Shown here: in pieces, positions 25,820 through 37,147 of the stretch
Layout of the letters: each line of letters starts with the position of its first letter
How positions within the stretch are numbered: the first letter of the stretch is position 1
NCBI GenBank assembly: GCA_019188255.1
Contig: JAETXT010000001.1
Span: forward strand, 2,852,001 to 2,916,000
DNA: 64,000 nucleotides
Direction: 5' to 3'
Source: Verticillium longisporum
Taxonomy: Eukaryota; Ascomycota; Sordariomycetes; Glomerellales; Plectosphaerellaceae
Notes under the pieces: model-generated
The model's input: the letters and a program-made list of their open reading frames with translations, nothing else
The model's database searches: none
Told to the model about the DNA's origin: nothing
Made by a program: the position numbers and the translations under genes

Positions 25820-26081
25820 CAGCCGCCCAAGCTCCCCTGGCCTCCCCTTCCGGGTCTTCAGTCCGACCTCGCGCCGGCCGGGGACGACGAGCAGCAGTAG
25901 CCTCGTCCTCTCCGTCTGGCTGGCTGGCTGGCTGTCTCCCTCCTTGCTCTTCTGCGGCGTGATGCGCCATGCCATGCCATGCCCTTCCCTTCATGCGCTT
26001 TTCGTTTTCACCCCTAGACTTCCCTATAAAGCAGGCACCCCCATTAAAGCGTTACCTCAGCATCTCAACAACCACATCCCC

Positions 26082-27190
26082 TTAGTCGAGACCCGCCGGC
26101 GCAGGCGCCTCGACTCGCCTCGTGGGCGCCCTCCTCTGCTGCGCGCCACCACCACCTCCAGCGGCACCGCCGCCGAACAGGCTGCCCATCATATCCATGA
26201 GGGGGTTGCTCTGCCTGGGCTTGACGATGCCAAAGTACATCTCGGCGACCATCTCGAGGGCGTCGTTCCAGGCGCCGAGCTCAGCAATGTTGGCGGCGTA
26301 CTTGTTGACGAGGGTGCGATAGGCGTCGGGGGTGCCGCGCTGGATGGCGAGGAGCAGCAGGCCGAGGAAGTTGAGGAGCGGCAGGCCCGGGAAGATGCGC
26401 ACGTCGGCGGTGGCGGTGCTGACGTCCTGGACGCCGCCGGCGCCGGCGTCGGCGAGCTGGCTGGCGAAGAGGCGGTAGGCGGCGTTGGCGGCGCGCAGGT
26501 TGCCGACGAGCAGGTAGGGCAGCACGGCGCGCGACGCGTACAGCGCCGCCGTGTGCGAGTCGTCCTCCCGGTACCAGGCGTACTCCATGCGCGCCAGCAC
26601 CTCGGCCGAGTCGCGCGTGCCGAGCACCAGGTGGCGCTCCGCCTCGTAGGCCTCGTGCTCCTCGGCGTACAGGCTGCCCGCGACGTGGTGCAGCTCGGCG
26701 TCGCCGGCCGGGTACTCGCCGAACTTGCTGGACCATCTGCGTGCATGCGTGTCAGCGCTGTGTCTTGGCAAATGTGTGGCAGCGGGAAAACAAAAGAAAA
26801 AAAAATAGAAATGAAATGAATAACAATGCATGGAAAAACTCACGCAATCATCTCGCTAATAAACGTCTTCCTCGTCGGCTCCCCGGGCCCGAACAGGCGC
26901 AGGCACGTCAGCAGGCGGCCCTTGCTCGCGGCGTCGGGCGTGAGCGCGGCCTGCTTGTAGACGTCGACGAGCATGAGGCACAGGTCGCCGCCGGAGCCGC
27001 CCTGGCCGGCCTTGAGCAGCGACTGGGCGACGCTGGCGAGTATGTCGACGGCGGCGGGCCAGTTGGCGGCCTTGACGTAGCGGGCGGCCACGACGCGGGT
27101 CTGCTGCTGGGCCTCGTAATACTGGCCCTCGGCCGTGCGGGCCTGCAGGCGGGCGATGATCTTTTCGATCTTGTCGGCTTTGGAGGCCAT
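26082..27190 (-). CDS. GET4: GET4, tail-anchored protein targeting factor
   Basis: GET4 is the cytosolic scaffold that, with GET5, hands tail-anchored membrane proteins from SGT2 to the GET3 ATPase for insertion in the ER. It is an alpha-helical (TPR-like) protein. Typical blocks are KIEKIIARLQARTAEGQYYEAQQ at the N-terminus, then TFISEMIAWSSKFGEYPAG across the intron, and NFLGLLLLAIQRG near the end. The tail is Gly-rich (GSLFGGGAAGGGGGAQQ). Exons are complement 26844-27190 and 26082-26736, giving about 333 residues with no frame problem. The start at 27190 fits the usual MASK-type N-terminus. The DNA of exon 2 is extremely GC-rich. Confidence 0.92.
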
Positions 27191-27498
27191 GGCGGAGGAT
27201 GTCTTTGGGGAATTTCGTGCGTGTTCTCGTTCGTGTTCTCGTTCGTAAGCAATCGGCAGGTTCGGGTACTCGAGCGAGACGAGACAACGGGGTGTGTGTC
27301 GGCGGCAGAGGAGGTGTAGCAGGAATCGGACGTCTGAATGTTTGGGCTTGGAGTTCTTGGAAGCTTGATGACGGTGCCTCTCGACAGGGGGCAACTGCAG
27401 GAGGGTTGGACTGGGGCGGGGCAGCTCGTGTCGTGGAACCTCGCCGAACGGGGCGACCCCGCAGTCATGAAGCTCCCTCAGGTGCCTGGGCTACCATG
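27191..27498. other. Region between GET4 and the tRNA gene
   Basis: This is GET4 upstream sequence. A short direct repeat of CGTGTTCTCGTT-type units lies at about 27219-27245, and no gene is seen. Confidence 0.5.
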
Positions 27499-27569
27499 GC
27501 GAGCGTGGTGTAATGGTAACATCTAAGCTTCCCATGCTTAGGCCCCGGGTTCGATTCCCGGCGCTCGCA
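27499..27569 (+). tRNA. tRNA-Gly(CCC): tRNA-Gly (anticodon CCC)
   Basis: The cloverleaf can be folded by eye. The acceptor stem pairs GCGAGCG with CGCTCGC. The D-arm contains TAATGGTA. The anticodon stem TAAGC/GCTTA closes the loop TTCCCAT with anticodon CCC. The T-arm is CCGGG-TTCGATT-CCCGG. A discriminator A follows at 27569. There is no intron, and the A-box and B-box (GGTTCGATTCC) promoters are intact. The CCA end is added after transcription. Confidence 0.95.
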
Positions 27570-29183
27570 TGGAACTCGTGAGAACACGGGCAGTGCCGCC
27601 ATGATTTTTTTGGTTTTGTCTCCCATGTGATCTGTGACATGACAGTACTTGACATCGCAACGGAGCTTCGATGCTCGGAAGCTCGGGGCGTGGTAGCGCG
27701 ATTGGGGCCGCTGGGCGAGTCAGTCTTGCTTCTACCGCCCGCCTGTCTGACCAGTGCCGGCGCCGTCAACGGGATGTCTCACTCTGTTTGTCTGGAGGAC
27801 GGCTGCAGGGGGATGCTGTGGACGGCTGTGCTTTGTGTGTCCTCGTAGCACGACTTGCAATCAGTCCCAGGCATGGCATGCACAGGAAACGGGAGCTCAG
27901 TGTCTTCCGGCAGAACCGAGTGCAAGGCTAAATGATTTTAGGCGACTGCATGTCACATAACTCATAGGGACGTATCCAGCATGAAGTAAATCAACTACAG
28001 TAAGTACTACGATCATCGTGTTTGATTATCCCATTACCAGGGCACGCGGGGATATAGCAGCAAACGATGCAGACCGTCAAATCCATCAGTCTGGGAGGAA
28101 ATCTGCCAGCAACGAACCAGGGCAGTCTGTAACAACAGGCACGACGCATCGTCATCGTCTGATCACTGCCTGCCTACCTGCTACCCATAGCCATGTCAAC
28201 GCACCCAGCACGGCTGATCCCCTCCTCACCCTACAACATTGGCCGGCGTCTGAGCGCGTGCATTGTAGCCTTGTCTGTCTATCCTGCTGAGAGAGAAGGG
28301 GAACGGCGCTGTGGCATAATTGGCGAGCCCAGGAGGGTCGACTAAATCGAAGCCACGCGCCCTCTCCGTGATGCTACTGCAGACGATATGAACCCCCCGG
28401 AAGATCGCATCAGTGGATAGGGCTGACGCTGCTGGAGGTGGAGAGACTCGAGACTGCCGGCGGATGTCGTGACCTTAAGTTACCTCGAAGGCAAGCCAAC
28501 AATACTCCAAAGGTGATGCCTCGAATGCGTGTCATTGTCTACTCTTCACCATGGCTTCTCACCAGACACACGACAGGGCCATCGGTTCACACCACTGTTA
28601 GAGTTTCCTCGCAGCACATTCATCAGAACTCTTCTATTCTCCTTCATACACAGTACATATGAGACGGGCCCGCCATGCCCGCCCTCACAATTGTGGATAA
28701 GCCACGCCGCGAGTGGCTTAAATCACAGTTCACGCGGGGCAGCCGGTCTTCTTCCCACCGACTGCCATGTTGCACATCCAAGAGCGGTTATTGTACAGCT
28801 GTCCTCCCAAGCCCTGGGCCAGAGGACAGAACGAGGCTCGGGCGGCCCGCGGGAGGAAAAGAACAAAAAACAAAAACAGCAACGACAAGTCATTCCAGAT
28901 CCGACCGCAGGCCAAGTTCCTCGCTTGAAGTGGGAAAAACGGGGGGGAAGTAGGGGCCAAATGGACCTCTGCGAGGGGCGAGGAGGGCGTATACTAAAAC
29001 AAAATAAGCGAGGAAGATGCGCCCGACATCAGAGGTCATGAAGAGGATGCGCCGCCGTGCGTATGCTGCCGGCCGTCCGGGGCCGTTCATGTCTTTGGTT
29101 GATTAGGAGGGGAGCTTTCGGATTTTTTTTTTCCTGTGGTCGGTCGCGCCGAGTGAGCCAGAGGCAGGTGGTGGCCTCCAGGC
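27570..29183. other. Gene-free region tRNA / TOM40
   Basis: This is 1.6 kb with only short, composition-poor open frames on both strands. I recognise no protein, RNA or transposon feature. It includes the TOM40 3' untranslated region at its right end. Confidence 0.55.
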
Positions 29184-30375
29184 TTAGAAGGGGATGTTGG
29201 GGGAAGGCTGGGCGCCGAGAGCCTCCTGCTGCTCCTGGAGATCCTCACCGGCGGCCTCGACAGAGATGGCGACGCCAATCTTTGCTTGTTGCTGCGGGAC
29301 AGTCAGTAAGACGATCGAGGCCACATTAGCTGAGGCATGAGAACTATCACGTACCGTGAAGTGGTCGACGTCGGCGGCAAAGGTCATCATGACGGGGGCG
29401 GCGATGCGCTTCTCGAGGAGGCAGCTGAGCTTTCCCTTGGAGTCGACCTGCGCACGGAAAGTGGACATGCGGAAGTCGTACTTGGCACCCATGGTGGCGA
29501 TGCCCTCCTTCTGAATACCACCCATCATGCCGCCTGAGGGGGCGAGAGACAGCGTCAGGTCGCAACCGGCCTGGACCTTCTCCGACAGACGACGCCAGTA
29601 GGAGGTGTTGAGGGCGCCCTGGGCTTGCAGCTGGGCGGTGACAACCCAGTCGTCGGACTTGTAGCGCAGCGAGTACGAGGTGGCCATCTCGGGGCCCTGG
29701 GTGAGGCCGGCACGCTGCCAGACAGTCTCGAGACCGAGGGCGAGCTTGGGGGTGACGGACTGGAGGTAGCTGCCGATGAAGATGCCGGTGATGCCGCCGT
29801 CGAGGGCAGACGGGTTGAGCATCTTCAGCGAGGCGGTGAAGTCGTCGCCGGTGTACTCGTTCTCGAGCTGGACCATATCCTGGCCGGAACCGGGCACAAC
29901 CTGGAGCTGCGTCTTGGAGACGAGCTTATCGGACCACCTGTAGTTGAAACGAGTGGAGAGCTGGCCGTCGTTGTCCATGTTGCCCTGGAGGAAAACCTGT
30001 GTCGCGGCACGTTAGCGATTGCGTGAGAAGATCTTTTGGGGGGCGAGTGGGATTTGGCGGACGCACCTTGCTCGTGCCGTAAAGACCGGCAAAGGTGTAG
30101 GGGTTGAGGCGCTCGCCCATGGCGAAGGCGTGGGAGACCTGAAAAAGAGGCGAGATGCTGAAGGCCTTGGTCACGTCGGCACGCAGGCCGGTAAACATGT
30201 AGTTGTTGAGGAAGACATCGCGCGTCACCTCCTTGCTCAAGGTCTCGACGGTGCCAGGGTTGGACAGGCCGAGCTTCGCTCTCCTGCTGGAAAAGGAGTT
30301 GACGGCATCAGAGACGGCATCGGCGACAGGGTTCGTCGTGAGGAAGGTTCGCAGGGAGTCAATGGTGGAAGCCAT
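29184..30375 (-). CDS. TOM40: Mitochondrial import receptor TOM40 (outer-membrane channel)
   Basis: TOM40 is the beta-barrel pore of the translocase of the outer mitochondrial membrane. The protein starts [21 protein letters not shown] and has the family-typical [35 protein letters not shown] and [18 protein letters not shown]. Alternating strands of the porin-3 fold follow, and the C-terminus is [22 protein letters not shown]. Exons are complement 30067-30375, 29355-29996 and 29184-29291, all in phase, giving about 352 residues, the normal fungal length. No signal peptide is present, as expected for an internally targeted barrel protein. No frameshift is seen. Confidence 0.95.
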
Positions 30376-32066
30376 GGCTGTGGATGTGATGATGGCCGTG
30401 GCCGAGGTAGGTTTGCGGAAAAGGAGAAGTGAGCGAGAAGCAACGACAAGCTGGTTGGAGACGGCGACGGAGGGACGCGATGGGAGGAACGCGCTCGATG
30501 CGAGAAGACGAAAAGGGAGAGGCGCGTCTGAGATGCTAGGAGCTGTGCCCTATTGCGTCGATGGAACCAGAGATGGTCTTGATGTGCGAGGCTTCACGAT
30601 CGCGAAGGAGCTTGGTCGGGCGGATGTCGGGAATTGACTTGTCGTGACGTTGCTGGTAAAATAAATTTCTTCAGCCTCTGATAGCACTGGGAGTCTTTCT
30701 GGGGGAGCCCGGGCCCCTGCCTTTCAGTGGTGCACAGCAGGGGGAGACTCCAGACAAGGACAGCTAACAGAGAGAGAGGGCACCAGCTGCCTGGTCGCTG
30801 ACACTCGCATCGCTTCCATTGCCTACGACCCGAATCCTCCCTCATCTCGCTCCACTGTGCTGGTGCACGTGATGTCGGCACGCATACCCGACAAATAGCC
30901 AAGGGGTGGAGACGGCATGACCCCACCATCGGACCTAGGTTCGTCTGGGCAATTGGGTGATGCACAGAGGGAGCGAGAGAGAGAGAGAAAGAGAAAGAGG
31001 GAAAGAGGCATCTGAGGTCACCTTGACAGCACTGCACTGGAGTCCACTAGCCCTACAAACTAATCTTCTTTGCGATCTTCTATCCAGACCGAGACAACGT
31101 AGCATCCCTCTAAGAGCTTTCACGAGAAGGCGGGCAATCCTTTGGAGCACTGGACGAGCAACAGTGGTTCTGCGGGAACGCATCCAGCCAAGTGCTCTCT
31201 CGTAGCCGAGAGACCGTTGACATACTCACGATAACCGACGGCGGGTTAAAGCGGGACATCGATATCAAGTTACCAACTCAAAACATAATACCTCAAGCGG
31301 TCTGACCAACGCTACGTATACTTGCCTGGATACTTTGGCCAGTCAGGCATACGTCTCTCATCGTTTGCTGTCGCCGCCGCACCCAAATGACCGGATTCGC
31401 GCCAGCATCTTGAGCTTGAGCAACTTCCATTTCTCCGCAACTCACACCGCAACGCCACTTCACCGTGAGCCTGTCTTGCTTCACTACTCCAAAGTATTGC
31501 TGCATGGAATAGAACCTCAATCGAGCAGAGGAAGGGAAGAAGAAGGACCAGATCTCGGGCGACGACAAGACTGACACAAAGGAGAGGTTGACTGCAAATC
31601 ACCAAATATGGATACACTTCTGTGAGTGAAGGCCCTTTCCTTGGTACTTCCACGGCCCAACGGCAATCTTTCATATCACCCCGTCATTCCCTCTTCTTGT
31701 TGAGACGATTGCTTGCACCCTTCAAATCAGGAGTCACCTTTAAAAGCCATGCACTTCTCGTCCCCCTGCAACTACTGGCAGGTGCAAGTGCCAGGTCATG
31801 AGCATGGGCCCCCAATGTCGTTCTGCAATTTGGTGAATCACAACCCAGCACCTGGTCTTGCAAACCTAACATCTTTCCGTAATCTGGCGGGCCGGCACAC
31901 CCTATTCGGACGTCTCATTGTCAACACTGGTCCACGGATCCTGTAATATTTCTTGCAACCTATCCCTTGAGCGCATCCTAAAAATCCCCTGCCCTGCCCC
32001 CTCTCTGCCAACCCTTGCAACCGCACCAGATCACCCTTCATATCAAGCATCACATTGCCCTGAGCC
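30376..32066. other. Divergent region TOM40 / 6-phosphofructo-2-kinase
   Basis: This is 1.7 kb without a recognisable gene. A GA-rich tract (GAGAGAGAGAGAAAGAGAAAG) lies at about 30975-31003. The remainder should hold two promoters and the leader of the kinase gene. Confidence 0.55.
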
Positions 32067-34046
32067 ATGCATCCCCGCCCTGAGCTCTGCTTTGACGGCA
32101 CATCGGCTGCTATCGAAGACGACGACGAGCATCAAGATCATCCTGAGGAAGCCAACACTACTGACCCTCGAGACAGCACTGCCGAAATTGCGGCCAACGC
32201 CCCACGATATCGCCGCAAGAGCTCAACTTTCATCGACGGCATTCACGATGTACCTGAAGACCAGGATATGGCGCCGGCCCAGCTGTACAGCACCATGTCT
32301 GGACGACTCTTCCACTCGGGCCGCATCGCCATTGTAATGGTGGGCCTGCCAGCACGCGGCAAAACGTATGGCCCCCTATCAGTCATATGGTCACGTTTAC
32401 TAACAGATGCAGGCATATTTGCGTCTCCCTGGCACGATATCTGGGATGGTGAGGACGTTCCTGTCGAAGCAGCTGGTGACTCTTGTTAACGTACGCAGGC
32501 TCGGTGTGAAGACTCGTATTTTCCATCTCGGCGACTATCGTCGGGCGACGGTCGGCGACGGTGGTGCTGTCCCTGAGGATTACTTCTTCCCCAATGCCTC
32601 ACCGGCATCCGTCATTTTGCGGCAGAAGATTCTCAAGAAGTGTCGCGAGGACATCTACGCCTGGCTCAATCACGAGAACGGCCAAGTCGCTATTTACGAC
32701 GCCGTCAACCCGACCGCTGGAGGTCGTCGCTCGCTGGCCAAGGAGTTTGCCAAGCATGACGTTCAGGTAAGAATGAACGCCAGCTGTTTCGTGGAGACAG
32801 AAGCTTAACCCAACTGCCAGACCTTGTTTATCGAGTCCTTCGTCGACGACGAATCCATCCTGCGGGACAATGCCCGAAACGTCAAGATCTCTTCTCCAGA
32901 CGTAAGTCCTTATATTCCAACCTGAGCCCGATAACGCATGCTGACCCCTTGTAGTTTTCCGGCATGGATCCCGACGACGCCGCCGAGCTCTATTTGAAGC
33001 GCATTGACATGAAGATCCCCACCTTTGAGATCATGGAGGAGAAGGAACTGAACTACATCCGAATGATCAACGCCGGTCGCCGGTTCTTCTACAACAATCT
33101 CTCATTCAACTACCTGTCTCATCGCATCGTCTTCTACCTCACAAACTTGCACATCAAGTCACGCACCACCTTTTTCGCGCGAGCAGGTACCACAACCGAA
33201 GAGGACTCATACAAAGCCGACGCACCGCTCTCCCAACAGGGCAAATCCTACGCCGCCAAAATGTCCGAGGTCCTCATCAAGCACCGCGAGCAAGAGCGGG
33301 CGGCTCTGGTCGAGAAACAGGGGGCCAACGTCCCCTTGCCACCCCTGACCGTTTGGACGTCGACTCGCCTTCGCACGGTGCAGACCTCGGACTACCTCAG
33401 GGACAAAGGCTACAAAGTCCGTCAGCGCTCGCAGATGAGCCAGATCAACCCCGGCGTGTGCGAGAAGATGGCTGAACGAGCCATCCGCACCATCTATCCC
33501 GAGGAGGTAGAGAAGCACGAACTGGACCCATATCATCACCGTTACCCCCGCGCAGAGGTAAGTGTCCCCTTGTCACCTGTTCATTCGATACTCTGTGACT
33601 AACCCATGTCTTAGTCCTACCACGACCTCGCCGTTCGCCTCGAGCCAATCATTCTCGAGCTCGAGCGCGAGCAGAATGACCTCCTCATCATCGCTCACGA
33701 GTCGGTCCTGCGCGTCCTCTACGCCTACCTCATGCACTGCTCCACAATGGACATTCCCTTCCTCAAGTTCCCGCGCGACGAGATCATCGAGATCATCCCA
33801 GCCGCCTACCAGAACGAGGCCAAGCGCATACACATCCCGGGTATCGACCCCAAGATCACCCCCGGCTCGCCAGAGGACATCCGGATCCCCGTCCCCGGCA
33901 GTATCCCCGGCTCCGGCACCGCCAGCGGCGCGCTGAGCCCCATGCCCGGTCTCTCGTCCCCCGCCGAGCCTGTGGAAAGGCCGATCGAGAAGGTTGTCAA
34001 CTTGACCAAGGAGACTGTTGCCGACAAGGTGCATGATGAGGATTAA
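32067..34046 (+). CDS. 6-phosphofructo-2-kinase, phosphatase domain lacking the catalytic His
   Basis: This cytosolic enzyme makes fructose-2,6-bisphosphate, an activator of glycolysis. The kinase part has the P-loop GLPARGKT (residues 93-100), YDAVNPTAGGRR and FIESFVDDE. The phosphoglycerate-mutase-like part follows (FFARAGTTTEEDSYKADAPLS..., VWTSTRLRTVQTSDYL, LLIIAHESVLRVLYAYLM). In bifunctional enzymes the phosphatase motif is RHG; here it reads R-A-G (Ala at about 305), so phosphatase activity is not expected, as reported for some yeast isozymes. Exons are 32067-32365, 32413-32448, 32499-32766, 32821-32901, 32955-33557 and 33615-34046, about 572 residues, all in phase. The N-terminus is acidic with a basic RYRRKSST patch, a plausible kinase site. 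Confidence 0.92.
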
Positions 34047-34502
34047 GCTGTTCAGTGCGGGTTTACATGGTGTCAAAGCTCGCATGGCAGGAACGAGTCT
34101 GAAGGTACAAGGCAAGACAAACATCAGCCTCTCAGATCTGCTCGGGTCTGCAATCGGGAAACACGCGTGTCACCAATCAACTGTTGGAGTTTTTGTTTCA
34201 AGATGAACAAGATAGGCTGATGATTTTCATGACAACCAAATGCTTTATTACGTCCAAAGGCCCGCTCTCCTCTCCTCGCTGAAGGCATGTTCGCCATGCA
34301 TGACCGGCTGAATGCCTGTGGATAAAACGCGATAGTGGTATATGTTTCTGCGACGCCCTTCCCAAACTCCAACCGCTTTCTGCTCTCGTTGCCATAAATG
34401 GCCAAAAGGTGCTCCCATACTCGTCATCATGCCTCATCTCATCATGGTAGGGAACATGATGCTCTCAGGACCAAACCTGGACGTACGGTACACATGTTGG
34501 CT
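34047..34502. other. Convergent 3' region kinase / ubiquitin protease
   Basis: This lies between two converging genes and holds only 3' untranslated sequence as far as I can see. Confidence 0.55.
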
Positions 34503-37147
34503 CTACATAAGAATGCACTCTCGCTCAGGCTGTACGCCCTTGACCTTGGATTTGCCGCGCTTGTGTCCGTGCTCGTGCCTGTGCTTCCTGGGCGTGGCCG
34601 TCACATCTGATTTGACGTCTGCCCGAGTATCTGGGTAGGAATCTGACTCAAACGACGGGCGTGGCAGATCTACCGATGGCCTGTCCGTCACCTCCGTCGG
34701 GCCGGCCTCGTTCGGTACGGGCGGCGCGCTGACAATGTGACCGATGGCATTGCCGTCTCGCAATATCTCCTTGCTTGGCCGCATGAAGCCGCCGAGGCGG
34801 CCCATCGTGAGGCTGATGCGCCCTTCGCCCGCCTGACTAGGGGGCGACTCCTAGACTTGTTTGAGAACAAGGCAGCCGCACGTGAGAAGCGCTCACGCGT
34901 CGTCTCTTCGTTCGGCGTGACTGCCGGAGATGCGGTATCGGGCGTTCTGCCTGGCGTACCAATCACGGACTCCAGCGGATTGATGCTCGTGCGCCGAGAG
35001 TCCTTTGAGTGTGGGTCCAAGTCTTCGATGCTGTCACGGCTGGGCCGCTCTATATCTGACGAGAATCGGATGCTCGGGGCCTGCGCTTTCGTCGCCTTCT
35101 CGAAGTAATCACCGCTGGAGGACCCAGTAGTTCCCATATGCCCGCTGTCAGCCAGGCTGGGATCTGTCGATGTGGCGATGCTTGCTTTCGAGTCGGCATA
35201 GGAAGGTGGTTCCGTTTCAGTCTCGTCCGCAGACACTACTTCCATCATAGGTACAATCTGGTAGAAGAGAAGATACGGCATCTCTTCCTTGATTGATTGT
35301 TTGATATCATCAACATACGTGACTCGGCTGTCGATATGGAGGTCGTCAAATTTAGCCCACTGCGCCTCCTCATAATCCGGGGGTGGATCGAGATCGTGTC
35401 TTCGGTTATCCGTGAGGAGCTTTGGCGCAACTCGGGAGAATGCAATGTAGTGGCCGCTATTCACAGACTCACCCCTATGGCAGACCACCGACTGCAGCAC
35501 GAGCTTGTACTCCGTACTAAACCCATTCGGGTCCTCTTCTAGGTGCTTTTCGTCCGCTAGCATAAAGTGTGGCAGACGCAGACTGTCTGGGATATCGATG
35601 AATGTGTTGAGGCGTTGGGGGACCATTCTCTCGGAAAGGCCATAGCGCTTCAAGCAGATGCCGACTACTGGCCTTTGAGAGAATTTGACCGCCACAGCCT
35701 GGTCATTCTGAGGATCGCTATTTCCTGCAGAGTGCCAAGGAATCAGTCGAAAGAACTGCCACGCTGGAATAGTCACAGCCTTGACAACGGTCGAGCTCTT
35801 GCGTCGTGCCCTCTCGAGCAGGGAGGAGTTGTCCGTTTCTGCTGGCCGACCTTTTCCGTCCACAAGAACATGCTGAATCACGCTGGTGGAACGGTGTCTA
35901 GCGGCAGGTCTCGAAGATTCGGCCGTCTCTCCGTTGATCAAGCCATTGGCAGTCTCCGTCGGCCTCCTATCCAGTACTGGAGTAAATTCAACTGGGGAGA
36001 CGACAACTGCTTTTGTAGGCGACTCGGTTTCCTCGTTCTGCGTCACGACTCTAATCGTATTAAGTCGAGACGTTGTCGGCCGTCTTGCGTCCCTCTTCTC
36101 CTCCTGGTTGCTGTCTCGGAGGACATCGACTTGCGTGTTGAAATATTCCTCTAAACAGTCCTCGAGACGAAGTCCCTTGCCCTCTGGATCTGGGGGTACA
36201 GCAAGATTGAGAAGACGTTCGTTGACTATCTTGTGGTCATCATCGTCGTTTTTGCCCTGGTGAAATAGGTCGACTTGTAGTTGTAGCAAGGGTAATTGCA
36301 AGGTTTCCGTGATGAAAGCAAATGCCTCGGATGTGTCCTGCTGCTCCAGTTCTTTGGCGTCTTGCCATCCGCACTCAGCGAGGCTGTCTTGTATAAGTTT
36401 CGTCTACCAAAGTCAGCTGAACTGTGGTTTTATTCGCGAAGGGTTCAACAAAACCTACCATGTCTGTGTAAATCAACTTGCCCGACCGCAGCATATTGAC
36501 CCAGAGTCGCAAAAGCGTGACCAACTTCCGCCGCGGTTCGTCGGTGAATTCATGCTTGAGCATGCCTTCGTAAGCGTCCATCCGTGCGAACATGGAGAAG
36601 AGCAAAGAGTCCAGGTAACAGGTCACAGCCTCCCTGTTCTCGGCGCCGCTCATCTGCACATTAGGGTTGTATGGGTAGATCTTGCCAGCACTCGCATCGC
36701 TCTGCATCTGTATGAATTCGGCGGCTTTCCTGACATCACCAGCCGCAAAATAGCTGTGGAGGACTTGGCGAATGTGATCGGGAGAAATGCTGTGTTTGGT
36801 ATATTCGGGGTTGTCTTCGGCAAGGAGCTGCAATACGTCCTCAATCTGATGTGCTGTTAAGGTCTGCTGGGACATAGAGTGTGGCAAGGCGTCATTCGTA
36901 CCTTAGCTTTATCCTCGTGGCTGCTGTTTATTTGGCGGGAGGCGTCGGACTTGAAGAGCGAGAAGAAGTTGTCGGCAGAGAGAGGGCGGTTCTTAAAGAG
37001 TGTGCTGTTAACAAGGAGCTCGAAGCGCTACCCGAGCGATTGAAGATCTCTTACCTTATGACCCGGCTCTGACGACTTGTTCCTGCGGTGAGAGCCATAT
37101 TTGTCCTTCTCCCGATCCTTGACACTGAAGAGCCTCCTGCCCTTCAT
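34503..37147 (-). CDS. Ubiquitin-specific protease (USP/UBP) with C-terminal CaaX-like end
   Basis: This is a cysteine protease that removes ubiquitin from proteins. The Cys box is EAVTCYLDSLLFSMF (Cys about 137), then the family block QQDTSEAFAFI, and the His box NSGHYIAFSR (His about 508) with the C-terminal YLLFYQ strand. A 150-residue low-complexity insert separates the boxes. The N-terminus comes from two upstream exons starting at MKGRRLFSVKDREKDKYG. Exons are complement 37055-37147, 36902-36991, 36459-36845 and 34503-36403. One base is missing in the G run 34840-34844; after correction the tail continues to EGRISLTMGRLGGF... and ends ...PERECILM, a CaaX-like prenylation signal. The corrected length is about 823 residues. 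I do not assign a yeast UBP number. Confidence 0.85.

Noticed and set aside
27570..29183. A transposon or second RNA gene next to the tRNA.
   Set aside because: No terminal repeats, target duplications, transposase or LTR-like frames, or cloverleaf could be found by eye.
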